DNA of 64,000 bases from Zygaena filipendulae (GCA_907165275.2 OU015663.1:6460501-6524500), one strand, 5' to 3'; shown: positions 1 through 11,671, numbered from the stretch's first letter. Made by a program: numbers and translations. Notes: a model not told the origin generated them from the sequence alone.

Positions 1-845
1 TCAGTTGCGCCATGCCTGCTCTACGCTCGCTGCCTCGAACCGCAACAACGGACTGATACTCTGACTTCTTCTTTGCGAATATTTTTTGTATTAAAACATT
101 AAATTATAAGTTTTGCCAAATATTGTTAGCAAGTTAGCGTCAATTTATTATAGGCATCAGTTGCTATTGCTGTGATATCTCGCTGCCACTCATATCACCA
201 GTATGTTATAAATGTATTACCTACCTTATTCTACTCTCGGCGGCTGGCTGCGAGTATGGCATGCGCGATTCGCTGGCGTAAACATGTTTATGAAACTCGG
301 CAATATGAGTCTATCAAGTCTTTAACACTCGCCAAATCGTGTGTTGAATAAACATAATACGAACAATATGGTCTTTGTGTTGATTTTTGTGCCCAATTTT
401 TTATAATTGTGTACATAAATAGGTACATAAATCGATGCAATCAAGTTTATGAAGGGCTTTGGGCGATTAAACTAAGTTTTAGTGGAACTTACCAGGTTTC
501 AAGAAATGTGAAATATTCAAATTTTATTGCTATACAATACCTACCTATACATTGGATATAATTAAAATATTGGTGGAGTCCATTTGTGTTTTTTGTATTG
601 TATGTAGCATGTAGGTACTACCGGTGTAGGTAGAGTACCAGACCGGATAACAAAATGCTAGAATTTTGGTATCATTGTCTGGAAAAATAAATAGGTAGGT
701 ATGTATCGTGAATCTCTCCATTCATTAATTAATTGGAATTTTAAGTTTTTATTTCTATGTAGGTAGGTACCTACACACACATGATTTTTGTTTTTTGCAA
801 AAAATGGTTTAAAAAATAATAAATAAATATAATTTACTGCCTGTT
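1..845. other. AT-rich intergenic DNA, no gene seen
   Basis: No reading frame, RNA gene or bounded repeat is recognised here. The stretch is AT-rich and holds several short runs of the TAGGTAGGTACC type (around 612-630, 694-705 and 758-772), a motif that recurs across the window. Confidence 0.5.
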
Positions 846-1004
846 TACTCCGATGACTTACTTGAAACTGTTAGATCGATTTTGATAGGATTTTCACTTG
901 CAGCTAGCTAATGTAAGTATAAAGCGTAATTGAGGCTATTTTAATTTTAGAATACATGCGGGGATTCCGAAATTCACACGGATGAAACCATCGGGCTTGG
1001 CTAG
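846..1004 (+). mobile_element. Helitron-like non-autonomous repeat, degenerate
   Basis: The end matches the other copies: a GGGATTCCG block, a GGATGAAACC block in place of the usual CGGGTGAAACCGCGG hairpin, and a CTAG terminus at 1001-1004 followed by T. CTRR 3' ends next to a hairpin and insertion between A and T are the known hallmarks of Helitrons. It encodes no protein. The hairpin is decayed, so this is an old copy. Confidence 0.6.
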
Positions 1005-1090
1005 TTTTTTATAAATCTTATATTACCAATATGAAAAAGAATTGTAATTGTAAATGGGGATGTGGACTACTTTTGAAAATCAAAATTCTA

Positions 1091-1355
1091 ATTAGTCCGT
1101 CAGTTAGAAAAAAAAAAAAAACAATAGACACGTATTTTTTGCTTTTTTAAATAAATTAATATATACAGAGATAAAGCGCATAGTTTAGGGTGAGGGGGTC
1201 GTGACGTCACTAACCGCTAAAACCGCCATACAAACTGTCAGAATAGTGACGTCACGCGAAATTTCAACTCAATATATCGCCGTTATTTTTTGATTAGGTA
1301 AAAAAAGAAAAAATACGTGTCCAAAATTTTTTAAAAATCTACAAGACGGACTAAA
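1091..1355. mobile_element. MITE, family A, copy 1 (TTAGTCCGTC ends, carries two CRE palindromes)
   Basis: The ends are inverted: TTAGTCCGTC at the left and GACGGACTAA at the right. Inside both ends an imperfect inverted match continues through GACACGTATTTTTT. There is no coding capacity. The core holds two perfect TGACGTCA palindromes at 1202-1209 and 1247-1254. Related copies lie at 16946-17190 and 40325-40806. The superfamily is not known. Confidence 0.65.
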
Positions 1356-2240
1356 AAATAAAAATTAGTCAACATGCCTATTGAAATCAATCGAAACAAA
1401 AAGGCTGTAATGAAACTTAAACCGCTTTTATTTTCGCGAATTCATAAACTTTAATCATAGTCGGCTATTATTTTTTTAAATAGTGGACATCATACATTGT
1501 GAGAATCTAGATGAATGCCAACTATTGGCAACCCTAGGTTTAGGGCTGACAACGCGTCCCTCGTACCCTTGGCCGGAGCGCCGGCGAGCGCCCTCGACCC
1601 CGCGACCGCTGCGCCCCTAGCGCCCTTGCACACCCTCTACTACAATACTGCGCTGCGCTACTGAAACCGCACTACCTACCTAGCAATAGCATTGCCTACA
1701 TCGGCTACATCTGCGATTTTAAGCAAAGTTTTCTTTATTATTATCAGTACCTAACATAGTAAATATAATATAGTATTTGTGCCGTTCCTTTCTGATTCAT
1801 GCATTTCTATAGCATAACTCTAGGTTAAGGTTTAGGTACCTAATGGTTTACGTATTTTTATGAAGTAGGTAGGTACTAGGTGTTCCCCGGGGAAGAAAAA
1901 TACCCCGTGAACTGAACCTAAAGTAACTTAATAATTAATGTAGCAGGTAGGTAGATACCTATATCAAAATTATTTAGCTCTTTCGATGATTAGCTCTGAT
2001 TAGCGCTTTAAAAATGGTAACTCATGTTTTAATAGCTTGTTATTACCCTCTTAGCTCTTAAAAAGGCCTAAAAGTTACCTTAGTATATTATATTAAAGTT
2101 TTTTATTTAACCAATGTTGGTATAAAAAAAAAAAAAAGTAGAGCTTTTTTGATAGTGGTTACGCAGTATATTTAAAAAAAAAAGTAATTAAGTCTATCCA
2201 TCTATAGTTTTAATAAACAAATTTTTAACAAAAAAATTAA
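1356..2240. other. Non-coding stretch with one GC-rich patch
   Basis: Mostly AT-rich. A CpG-rich patch at about 1550-1670 stands out from its surroundings but has no supported exon. TAGGTAGGTA motifs recur near 1865 and 1945. Poly-A runs occur near 2130 and 2175. Confidence 0.4.
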
Positions 2241-2679
2241 AACCGACTTCCAAAAAACACAAAACTAAAAAGCTAAAAATAACAAAATACCGATTTAATC
2301 CAACAGACAAAAGTACACGTAATACCTACTATTTATTATTGAGTAGTTCCGATGACCATCTGTGGTCTTCATCATCAGTTTCACTTCCTCAAATTTTGCT
2401 TTCCGAAAGCAAATGAACGATTTACTGTAAAAAATACCCAAATCGCTATAAGTGTGCCTATATAATTTTTGAAGAGTTCCCTCGATTTCTCCAAGATCCC
2501 ATCATCAGATCCCGACTTGGTGGCAATGGGACCTAATTGGGAGTATAACCTTTCAAAAAAAAAAAAGAATTTTTGAAATCTGTCCAACCGTCTTCGAGTA
2601 ATCGGTGAACATACATGAAAAAAAAATAGAAATAAAAACATACATACAATCATACCCTCCTCCTTTTTGGAAGTCGGTA
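2241..2679. repeat. Interspersed repeat with ACCGACTTCC inverted ends
   Basis: It begins with AACCGACTTCCAAAAA and ends with TTTTTGGAAGTCGGT, an inverted match of about 15 bases around 440 bp. Repeats with this end sequence are common in moths and butterflies (from general knowledge, not a search). Reading frames across it contain poly-A-derived residue runs and resemble no protein family. A fragment of the same end occurs at 7640-7700. Confidence 0.6.
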
Positions 2680-3300
2680 AAAAGATCGAGAAACTGATTT
2701 TTTTCCCAGAACCGACAACTAAGACAGAATATCTTGGTGAAAGAATATGAGGAGCCCGACTCCACATAATGGGATTAGGGACCTACCGAAGAAGAGAAGA
2801 TAATAGATATCAAAGTATAGGTAGGTAGGATTAATTATCCATAGGTATAACATTTTTACGTTATAGAAATTATAGCCGCCCGTTTAAAAAAAAAAGCAAT
2901 GCACCTCGCTTTTCTAGGAATCTGACTAAATAAATTAATCGTCGATATATTTTTCTCCAACTTCTAAAAAAGGCGACAGTTGACTCCTTTTTGTACGCTA
3001 GACTTTTGGACCATAATAAATGATTAGACACGAACCAGTTAACGGGATCGTAATGAAAAATGTGCGTCTATATTATTAGTTTGGGCGCAAATAAACTCAA
3101 TCCAACGAATTTTGCACAGGATAACTTTTATTACACAGGATAACAGTTATTAAGGTTCTAAAGTTAGTGCATTTGTAATTACAGGATCTAATAATTGCAA
3201 AAAACTGTTACTCAATCACGCATACCTACAGATTCTTTTGCATTTACACATAGGCCTGTCCAATATACCTACATAGAGCTCCTAAGGAAAAATTACATTA
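2680..3300. other. AT-rich intergenic DNA, nothing recognised
   Basis: No gene, bounded repeat or strong regulatory motif was found. The short GTAGGTAGG run at about 2821 belongs to the motif family seen across the window. Confidence 0.4.
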
Positions 3301-3352
3301 CATACATACATACATACAAATTCACACGGGTGAAGTCGCGGAGAACCCCTAG
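3301..3352 (+). repeat. CATA microsatellite joined to a Helitron-like 3' end fragment
   Basis: Several CATA units run directly into a short Helitron-like terminus: an ACACGGGTGAAGTCGCGG block, then CTAG at 3349-3352 followed by T. Only the last 35 bases or so of the element remain. Long frames crossing this junction are not supported as genes. Confidence 0.55.
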
Positions 3353-4262
3353 TCATGTATACCTAAACCTAAACAACAATAAGAATGGAAAGTTACGAGT
3401 AGGAATCATACTGTGTGCGAATGATATTCCTAATTTTTTTCGCACTTTATTAACTGAAATATGGAGAGCTACATGGCACCTAAATATATTATGTACAATA
3501 TTGTTTAATTTCAAAATTCATAATACTATGATTATATTGCTCACTTTTCATTCATCCAACAAAGTGGCGTGCAGCGTAACTTTTTGGAATGGTTACGTTT
3601 CCTTCGAACGCGCTGCCTACCTTTCTATTCCCACAGAGCTTTCTAATTCTTTTGGTAGATTCGACCCGATTTTTATACCGTTTTACTCGCATCACTCGTG
3701 AAAATATATCCAGGAAATTGTTATAGAGGTCACTCACATAGCAAAGGCTATTTTCAGAATACATTCAAAGTTTATATGCCGTACATGTACCTACCTATGT
3801 TCTACATAGAGCTGTTATTTGTTAAAATATTCGATGATGTAGGTACCTACCTAATTTTTTTTTTATAATTAATTTGTTTGCACTATAATGTGAAAATGTA
3901 ACAGTATCCATACACAAATTATCCTAATCTACTTACTATTAAATAATATCGTCTTCCGTAACGCCACTGTACCTAGACTAGAGAAAGTAAAACTAAGCTA
4001 ACCGTATTTAAAACAGCGACATCAAATCATCAATGACTAACCAATACCTCTATTAAAAAAAAGAACAGATCTACATGGGTAACACATTGCCTAATTGAAA
4101 GCAACGAATTGTACCTGTGTTACGTCTTAAAATCTTGAAGATGTTCAAAACATAGTGTTCGGTGAATACAGATTCTGCTTCAGGTCATTCCAGTCTTTGG
4201 TAGTTCGCATGAACGAGGAAACTGAATAACGTTTTGAATGCGGGTAGGTTAGGAATATCAAT
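3353..4262. other. Intergenic DNA, no supported gene
   Basis: AT-rich. A frame of 168 codons running through the preceding microsatellite to about 3701 has no recognisable domain and overlaps repeat sequence, so it is not called. A GTAGGTACCTAC palindrome lies near 3839. Confidence 0.4.
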
Positions 4263-4335
4263 CTATATACTAATATTATAAAGAGCTAAACATTTGTAAT
4301 AATAATATTAATAATAATAATAATTTATTTATTCA
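4263..4335 (+). repeat. Helitron-like 5' end fragment and AAT microsatellite
   Basis: The sequence TCTATATACTAATATTATAA is the typical 5' beginning of the Helitron-like copies here (compare 18969 and 39765). It breaks off into an imperfect AAT/TAA microsatellite. Confidence 0.5.
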
Positions 4336-4439
4336 TTGAACCAACTTAGATCATTTTGTTAGTAACATGATTGCTTAATCTATTGTTAGCAAATTACAGT
4401 TCCTATTTAATTACCATTCAACACATTATATTTATATTT

Positions 4440-4642
4440 AATATCTGGGTCACCGAGCTTCGCTCGTTGTGTATGGCGCCATCTGTTGTGAAGTACAAAA
4501 ACAAACACTTATTTTTCATTGCTTGAAAACACGGATAAAACGACGTTTTCTAAAAATGAAACTTAGCTAGATCGAAAGCCCCCAAAACCCCCTGCATACA
4601 AAATTTCATGAAAATCGTTGGAGTCGTTTCCGAGATTCAGAT
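4440..4642. repeat. Interspersed repeat, left part, interrupted by the 4643-5122 element
   Basis: This stretch, ending in TTTCCGAGATTCAGAT, resembles a widespread lepidopteran repeat that normally continues into CAAGAATTGCTCGTTTAA. That continuation is found at 5125-5142, after the inserted palindromic element. The two parts therefore look like halves of one older repeat. The class is not known. Confidence 0.5.
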
Positions 4643-5122
4643 TATCTTCTAATATTGTATATAAATCACGTGTAACGTTGTTTGTCCGCGATGGACTCCG
4701 AAACTACTGAACGGATTTTGATAAAATTTTGTAACCATTTGTAATATGGTCCAACTTAAAAGATAGGATAGTTTTTAACCCGGAATTCCCGCGGGAACTC
4801 CGAAATTACCGCGGATGAAATCGCGCGAGACAGCTAGTATCTATATATGTATACTAGCTGTCCCCCGTGATTTCATCCGCGGTAATTAAAAAAAAAAAGT
4901 ACTCTATGTCCTTCTTTGTACCCCTGCCAGTAGTTTACGGTGATTAGATGTTCCCGGAATAATTCCGGAGTTCCCGTGGGAATTCCGGGATAAAAACTAT
5001 CCTATCTTTTAAGTTGGACCATATTATAAATGGTTACAAAATTTTATCAAAATCCATTCAGTAGTTTCGGAGTCCATCGCGGACAAACAACGTGACACGT
5101 GATTTATATATATTAGAAGATA
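4643..5122. mobile_element. Palindromic pair of Helitron-like elements, 3' ends facing
   Basis: A plus-strand arm (4643-4837, ending CTAG) faces a minus-strand arm (4854-5122, beginning CTAG) across a 16-bp TA-rich spacer. The outer ends are TATCTTCTAATAT and its inverse. The arms match over most of their length, including the blocks for TCCGCGATGGACTCCGAAAC and AAAAGATAGGATAGTTTTT. The right arm is longer because of inserted bases near its CTAG end. A single arm of the same subfamily lies at 48093-48280. No protein is encoded. Confidence 0.7.
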
Positions 5123-5152
5123 TGCAAGAATTGCTCGTTTAAAGATAGTAGA
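5123..5152. repeat. Right part of the interrupted 4440 repeat
   Basis: The block CAAGAATTGCTCGTTTAAAG continues the repeat that breaks off at 4642. Placing the two halves on either side of the palindromic element gives the order of insertion. Confidence 0.45.
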
Positions 5153-5207
5153 TACATTTATATATTATATTCCTTGTAAGCTCAAAGGAATGTAGGTAAG
5201 TTGGCGA

Positions 5208-5387
5208 ATAGGAAGTTTGGGAGTTTGTGACGTTGTATCACCTATGTAATCTCTGGATCTACTGAACCGATTTTGAAAATTCTTTCACTTATAGGAAGCT
5301 ACGGTAGTCCCCTGAGAGACTTTTTATCCCGGAATTCATGCGGGAACTCCAAAATTTACCGCGGGTGAAACCGCGGGTGAACAGCTA
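5208..5387 (+). mobile_element. Helitron-like non-autonomous repeat
   Basis: It holds the block CTGAACCGATTTTGAAAATT, then CCCGGAATTC, the hairpin CCGCGGGTGAAACCGCGGG and a CTAG end (5384-5387) followed by T. Its internal sequence is closest to the copy at 39765-39966, so the two form a subfamily. There is no coding capacity. Confidence 0.7.
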
Positions 5388-7037
5388 GTCTTATAGAAAG
5401 ATGGTAGTTCTTATAGTTCACAGTTTGAAAGGAGATTGCGGGAGCAAAAGTGCCTACCTAAGTAATTTTTTCATGAAAACGTCGAAAATGCTCCAAGTAC
5501 CTAAATATATTGTGTCCACCTAGAGCACGCAAAATTTGCAGCACAACATTAAATTTTTGACTCTGAATTTGTGGCGCTCTGTTCGGACACGCATATTGGT
5601 CGACCTCTACCACGAACATAGGTTTTTAAAATTATACCTCGTTACCAAAATATCAGCGTTGCTTCATACATCGCTGTTGCTGGAAAGATGAAGTATCGTG
5701 GTAGGGTGTAGCTGTATTTCTGATGCGATCACAAACCGGTTGACCATCGGCGTAATGACGAGCGTTCGTGGCCGTGGTCGAATGACTTACAGAAACGTAG
5801 ATAGGTAAATGTCGAACCACTTGGTGGACTAGAAATTACTGTTATACTTAGCCTGTTAATAATTATCAAAGCTTTTTGTAACTGGTAAAAATAATCCAAA
5901 ATGCAGGACTGATCCTTCACTATCCACCTCAAAAGGTCGATCAAATTTCGTGTTCTGCACTTCCTTGAAAGTTTATAGAGGCAATAAACATGACTTAGAA
6001 GTTAAGGTTTTATCGCATGTAGGTATTCTGATTAAATTATTTGTCCGTTTTAATGAGGTATAGATACTATTTTGCTGCACAAATTGTCATATCAGAATAG
6101 TTTTGAGGATCACATTCCCGCGCAATATTTATGCCAAGGTCAAAAGCAAGTCTACGAATTTAGTATAGATATTTAGTATAGTTTTCTGTGCCCGCTTTTT
6201 TCCACTAACTCCAATTTTGCCCTTTTTAAAAGGTTTAAAAATATATCTCTTGTATAAAAATATTATAAAAATAACAGGACCTCTCATCCATCTTTTAGCC
6301 GAGCACAATTCTGATGTCTTTGTGGTTTAGTAAGCAACTTTCTTTTACTCCTTCTAGTGAACCAATGCGCTCTTGTAACCGAGCTCGAAGAGAACTAGTT
6401 ACAATAGCCTTAAACAAATAAATTTTTGTTAACAAATTATGCTTAATGGCTCTACATATGCAGAATATCAGCCACCACATAAAAAGTAAGTTGATTCTTT
6501 TCATTAACGGTGGATCAGAGACGATGTCTTATCACTTTCTTTCTCAAAATGAACTACTTTGAACCACTTCGCAAAGCGTCGTAAGATTTTGCCACATGAT
6601 TACGAGTGTTAAGCGAGTCTTGACGTTTTACCCGCTGACGTCACCCCAACATTATAAAATCGTCAATCTTAACCCTCAATGTTGCACATTGCATTGAGAA
6701 GAGCGTTAATTGTTTCTTCAAAATACACTGTAAATTTCTATCGAAGATGTCTAAGATGAAGAGCAGAGCAGATCCTTTTTGACGTTATGACTCTCTTTAT
6801 GTGAATATCTTTTCTTTAACCTTTATTTAAGAAACTTTAAGTTTTAATTGATGATTATTACTTCTTCACATTTCTTCTGAAGTGGTAAGTGGCACCTTAA
6901 GTTTTGCACCTGTATCTATAAAAATTATGTAAGGGGAGGTATGTACGGCTGTGTTGTGGATTTGACCATCCACGCCCACTGAAAAATTCACCCCTTATAT
7001 TGGGTTGAAAGAAGCAAAATCTACGAAAACTTACTTT
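5388..7037. other. Intergenic DNA, nothing recognised except one CRE palindrome
   Basis: No supported gene. A perfect TGACGTCA palindrome lies at 6636-6643 in otherwise unique sequence. Short frames here have no recognisable domain. Confidence 0.4.
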
Positions 7038-7180
7038 ATCTGACAATCTGATGAAATGGTGAAGCTTGCGGGACGCCATTACATGCGGAAAGCGCAGGAT
7101 CGGTCGTTGTGGCGATCCTTGGGGGAGGCCTATGTCCAGCAGTGGATGTCTTTTGGCTGATATGATGATGATGATGATAA
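7038..7180 (+). mobile_element. RTE-type LINE, 3'-end fragment
   Basis: The sequence matches the last part of the longer RTE copy at 12645-12785: a GCGGGACGCC block, then CGGTCGTTGTGGCGATCCTT, GGGGGAGGCCTATGTCCAGC and CTTTTGGCTGATATGATGAT, ending in GAT repeats. This is the C-terminal tail of the reverse transcriptase frame plus the short 3' end. Severe 5' truncation and short tandem-repeat tails are usual for RTE LINEs. Confidence 0.75.
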
Positions 7181-7399
7181 CATTTTGAGAAACTCTTTGT
7201 ATGCACAAAGTAGAAAGACAAAGTAGAAGTCATCCTCAGTCGTTTCCTCTTTGTTGAGAATCGCCACTCATATCTCATCGTCGTCATATCAAACTTTGCA
7301 AGCAAATGTCTCCAATATCCGATTCTTTGTGTGATATCTTTTAGAGTTGAGCAAAAATGTTTGTGGCGCTACCCTACGAGCCGTGGCTGCCATGTTGGG

Positions 7400-7505
7400 T
7401 CGTCACATCCCGTCCTATTGTGTCGAGCGCGCCCGCCACGTGCGGCGCGGCGTGCGGCGCGGCGCGACGCACATCTGCCGCGCGGGTGACGCCCGCCTCA
7501 AAGAA
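7400..7505. other. CpG-rich patch
   Basis: A strongly GC- and CpG-rich patch with GCGGCGCGGCGTGCGGCGCG-type sequence in AT-rich surroundings. A frame of about 100 codons crosses it, but its composition follows the base bias and it shows no domain. It could be a promoter or a 5' exon; nothing decides this. Confidence 0.3.
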
Positions 7506-7633
7506 TACTGACTATTACTGCGTAAAGAAGCGATACTCTCCGTTCCCCTCCGACCTAATTCCTCTCCACACACCGCCACAACGTAGTGGTGAGATTAGAA
7601 GTAATGGTCGTGAAGACTGTAATACCGATGTAT

Positions 7634-7700
7634 TTTTAACCGACTTCCAAAAAAGGAGGAGGTTCTAAATTCGTCTGTATGTTTTTTTGTTGAAATTTTC
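7634..7700 (+). repeat. Fragment of the ACCGACTTCC repeat
   Basis: It begins AACCGACTTCCAAAAAAGGA and continues into GGAGGTTCTAAATTCG and a T-rich run. This is one end of the repeat family seen complete at 2241-2679. Confidence 0.55.
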
Positions 7701-7832
7701 TTCGGGTTCTAATTAAATGTATTTATTTATTTATTCACGGTACAAAAGCAGCTTGATTGGCAGTGGTATTCTCTCACTTATTCATTTATTAAAAACGGGG
7801 TATTTAGCAGCAAAAATATAATAAATATTAAC

Positions 7833-7871
7833 CTTAGATTAAAACAAAATGGCTTTTTGTTTTAATCTAAG
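7833..7871. repeat. Inverted repeat, 17-bp arms with a short loop
   Basis: The left arm CTTAGATTAAAACAAAA is followed after a few bases by its reverse complement TTTTGTTTTAATCTAAG. The arms match perfectly. This could be a decayed MITE core or a simple snap-back palindrome. Confidence 0.6.
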
Positions 7872-9136
7872 ATATACACATTAATATTTTCTTGCGGTGC
7901 TGTGGTGTGCTGTGGTACGCATATTACACGTGTGTGGACCGCGCGGCGCCTGTAAGATGTAGATAAATCTGGTCGCTTGGACAAAGCGTCAAGAATGTGC
8001 CCCATCTATGATCTACCGCTGATGATGCAGCGGGTTAGGCTCTTTTCCTTTAAGGGTTGCCTCAGTAGTGTGATTAGTTTGCTAGTGTAAAAATTAATAA
8101 AACCAGTAGGTACCTACTTCACTTCAGCGAGCGGCGCCTTATATGGCCGTCCATCGTGCCGTTTCGGTTTGCGCAGAATGCCCTAATCCTGACACACGCA
8201 CCCTTAAGCACGCGTCGACGCCGACGCGTCTCCACACGTTGCAATCCACGCGACTGGCGCCCGAAGATCCCAGCGGAAAATTTTAACTCCAAAACGAGAA
8301 TAGTCAAAAAGTTAGGTAGCTATGTGTATCTAATAAATGTTAGTAACGTTTCGTACTCTAAAACTAATTCATAAATGAACAGTATAAAAATGTAATCTTA
8401 AACGTACTTAATTATTGATACTTACCTAACATAGCTATCTGAATGAGAGTCGCGAGTTTTCGTTTTAATAAAATTATCAAATTCGGTAAGATTTTGTTTA
8501 TTTTTATTGTTGTATGCGTCTGTTGTGCAATAAAAATATTCTATTTTATTCTATCTTACCTACCTAATAGTAAATTCTGACCAAGAACTCTACTAAATTG
8601 GTAATAAACTACTCGATACTAGGCATTGAGGTAGAATAACTATAAACTATGGTACTGATCGAAGAGTAGGTACAAAGAAAAAAACACCTACTATACAAAT
8701 TAAGTATGTACTTTTCTAGAAATTAATAAATGTAGGCATTACTGAATGTCGGACATTAACATGGAAAACAAAACTAAGCATTCTAATAAAACCGATATTT
8801 GTGTACGCCATGACGTACGCATGCGCGCAGCCGAGGGCTCCCTTCAACCTCCCCTTCCTATTACGCACTCTATTTAGGGGCTGATACAAAGAACAACTCC
8901 AGCCTATCTATTTTGGTCTCACTCCGGCCGGAGTATTGTCATGGGCAAACTTATTGGATGGTGAACGATTGTCCTGCGTTTGCGACTAGCGTCCATGAGC
9001 GGTAGATAATAATTGGAGACTGAAGGTGGAAGAGCACGCGTTGCTGACGAACCTTTCAGTTTTACGCCAGTAAATATTATAAATAATATCTATGTATTTC
9101 TGCAGGAACTATTACCTCCTAATTAATATAATACTA
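7872..9136. other. Intergenic DNA with small GC-rich spots
   Basis: No supported gene. A CpG-rich spot lies at about 8190-8280 and another near 8820. Short frames across 8119-8374 exist on both strands and overlap, as expected by chance in CpG-rich DNA. A GTAGGTACCTAC palindrome lies near 8107. Confidence 0.4.
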
Positions 9137-9170
9137 CTAGCTGTTCCTCGCGGTTTCCCTTGCGTCAATT
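9137..9170 (-). mobile_element. Helitron-like 3' end fragment
   Basis: CTAGCTGTTCCTCGCGGTTT is the reverse strand of the typical hairpin and CTAG terminus. Only the last 35 bases or so remain. Confidence 0.5.
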
Positions 9171-9609
9171 TCTTTTAATTTCATAAATCGATCTCTCTCA
9201 AGATCGAGACGTTCGGTTCCGGCCAGCGACGTTCAGATATTATTATCAAGAGCTGGCCGCCATACTTGTTTACATCGTGACGAGTTAGAATTACGTACAA
9301 ATGTGAGTTTTATTAAAAGGTAAGTTTTATTAAGGTAGGTATTATTGAAGGTAATTTTTTTTGGAATATCGTATAAAATAATTAATACGCATGTTCCTGT
9401 AATATGTACTTATATTATACAGAAAATCGGTACCCGGAAGTGAGCAGACGATTCCGGCACGGCGCCGGATTTACTCCACCCCGTCCGGGAGAGAGCACAC
9501 CGCACTGAGGTCAAAGCTGCGGAAAACCTTACGTAGGTACTGTAAGACTTTTTGGATGAATAAGATTATGACAATAAAAATAAGGTTCAGCGCTTGGTCA
9601 TTGGTCATA

Positions 9610-9783
9610 GAATTACATATAATGTAGGTATAGATAGATATAATACTGTAGATATAGGTAATATATAAAAACACCCAGACTGGAAATTGGAACTCTGTGT
9701 TCATCACACAAAGTGCCCCCCACAGGGAATCGAACCTCTTTATGAGCGGGCAGGCATGGTGACCTACTACGCCAATCGGGTTG
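9610..9783 (-). mobile_element. tRNA-derived SINE, copy 1
   Basis: Read on the minus strand, this has a tRNA-like head (CCCGATTGGCG box A region, then CATGCCTGCCCGCT) and a box B at 9725-9736 (GGTTCGATTCCC on that strand). A body with CACTTTGTGTGATGAACACA and CAGTCTGGGTGT follows. The same order is found at 49004-49265 on the plus strand. It lost a few bases next to box B and its distal 3' half. It would have been transcribed by RNA polymerase III and copied by a LINE enzyme. Confidence 0.75.
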
Positions 9784-11643
9784 TTGTTTTTTGTTTGTTA
9801 TAACTTTACATTACTTAGTTTTATGTTTAATTGGTCCATGGTTTTATTAAAATTTCCTCCCCGATATAGTGATAGGACTGCACAAGCAAGTAATATTGTC
9901 CCAACTAATGGACCGACTTTCTAAAACCTTTCTTCAAGTCCACATTCAAATTTACATTAAATGCCTATTTCCTGCTTAGTTTTTCTGAGGATATCCTTAA
10001 TTTGATCCGTGTAGATCTTTTTAGATGACTAGTTTTTACAATTTTCGCACTAAAACTGATGGGTATTCAATTAGTTTACGATTGAAAGCATATTTTGAAG
10101 CTATTACATACCAAAAAATATATTTCCAATTGACTATTTATAGTTATAATAATAATAATTAATGTTTGGACGTTTCTTATACCTACAGCGCGACCAGCTC
10201 TATCAGCATCTCTTTAATTTTAACTTTACATCGAAATTTCGACCTTACACACTGTTTGTAACGTCGAAATTGCAATTGATAAAATAAAAATGTAAAGTTA
10301 TAATAAGGCTTCTAGAAATAGTTGTGTAGGATTTGGTTCTAAACTGTAGAGCAAAGGGTGGGTTGATTTTCGTTCTAGTATACATAAAAACGATAATAAA
10401 TTTATAACGTTTTTATAAATATATACTACATACTAAACACACGTAAATACATATTTACCTACCCTGTCACCTAGTGTAGCACTCTGGTTCGCTAACTACT
10501 AGAGTCTAGCAGCTAGCTAGACCGATGGTGCTCTTTGTGTTTGTGTGTAATTTGGGCAGCATCCTCCAAATTATTTACTGAGCTCTCAGTCGTAAAGGTC
10601 ACATGAGGCGCGAACGGCCTGAGAAACAAATAGGCTGACGACCTCTCGCTTAAAAGTAAGCAGTAAGCAAGACACTGGTCAGATGTAGAGTTTTTCTGTT
10701 TATAAATTAGTTTAGCTACATTGATGGTGAATTGGATGGCTTACCATCAATGGTAATTTGGTTTTTGTAGAAATAGTGCGAATGTCTTTTGTGAAAAAAA
10801 TCTATGCATGTAACGCTGATGGAATTAATTTTTCAAGAGGGCGTGGTTGGCCAAATCCCAATCTATAAGGATTAGCGAAAAATGCCCAAAAGTATCTCGG
10901 GGCCGATTTTGAGAAAACGAAAACTGTACAAGTACTTAGTACTTAGAGTTCAGACAGTATTATTATCGAACCTAAGGTACTTAGAAAATTTTTGAAAAAT
11001 ATTATTTTCCTAGTTGGGAATCGAACCCAATGATTTCGTCCAAGAACCTGTATTACCTGTATTTTCATACCTGGTACAAACATGGTACCCATAACAGTTG
11101 CTTATAAAGATCAAATTCTAGGACGAAGTGTTCCGGTCATACCTATAGGAACAAAGCGTTGTCTGCGAGCATCAGCTGATAGTAGGTACCTAAATAATTA
11201 TTTATCAATTTAAAGTGAAATGTTGAGGTATTTACCTTAACTATAGGTATTTTGTCAGGTAAACAAGACAACGCATTTAAGTATTGTATGTTTTTAATGA
11301 TATGTTGATAACCAGCATAAAAGAAAACAGATACAGCATTATCTACTCTATTTGTAGTAGGTCATACGGTTCATTTTAAGTTGAAAATAAACAATGTACT
11401 ATTTTTTAAAGAACTGTAGGTACATTGTACGATATGCAACGATATTCTATGTACCTAATTTGATAGGGTTTTTACGGGGTTTTTCTTGTGTTCAAAAATT
11501 GGTATTTGTACCTACTTTCACTATGAGGTCAACCCTGAAGACGCAATTTGATAAACTGCTTTTCGTCTAATTGTGCATTCAATGCAATAAATAATTTGGA
11601 TCTGCGGCAAATAATTTGAGCATGCACACACATATGCATGCAC
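9784..11643. other. Intergenic DNA with a small inverted repeat
   Basis: No gene is supported. At 10218-10302 an inverted pair (TAACTTTACAT and AATTTCGACNTTACA blocks in both arms) forms an imperfect stem-loop, perhaps a very small decayed MITE. A tRNA box B-like GGGAATCGAACCC lies near 11007, but no matching tRNA head or SINE body was found. Confidence 0.35.
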
Positions 11644-11671
11644 ATATATTACACCATTAGGTGTAATATAT
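11644..11671. repeat. Perfect 12-bp-arm hairpin
   Basis: ATATATTACACC, a four-base loop, then GGTGTAATATAT. It follows a CACACATATGCATGCACA tract. No gene context supports a terminator or a microRNA. Confidence 0.5.

Noticed and set aside
2381..2767. Minus-strand gene of 128 codons
   Set aside because: It lies across the ACCGACTTCC repeat; residue runs come from poly-A/T and no domain is visible.
3195..3701. Plus-strand gene of 168 codons
   Set aside because: It runs through a CATA microsatellite and a Helitron-like end, without domain or splice evidence.
11000..11020. Second SINE or tRNA at GGGAATCGAACCC
   Set aside because: Only a box B-like match; no box A at the right distance and no SINE body on either side.
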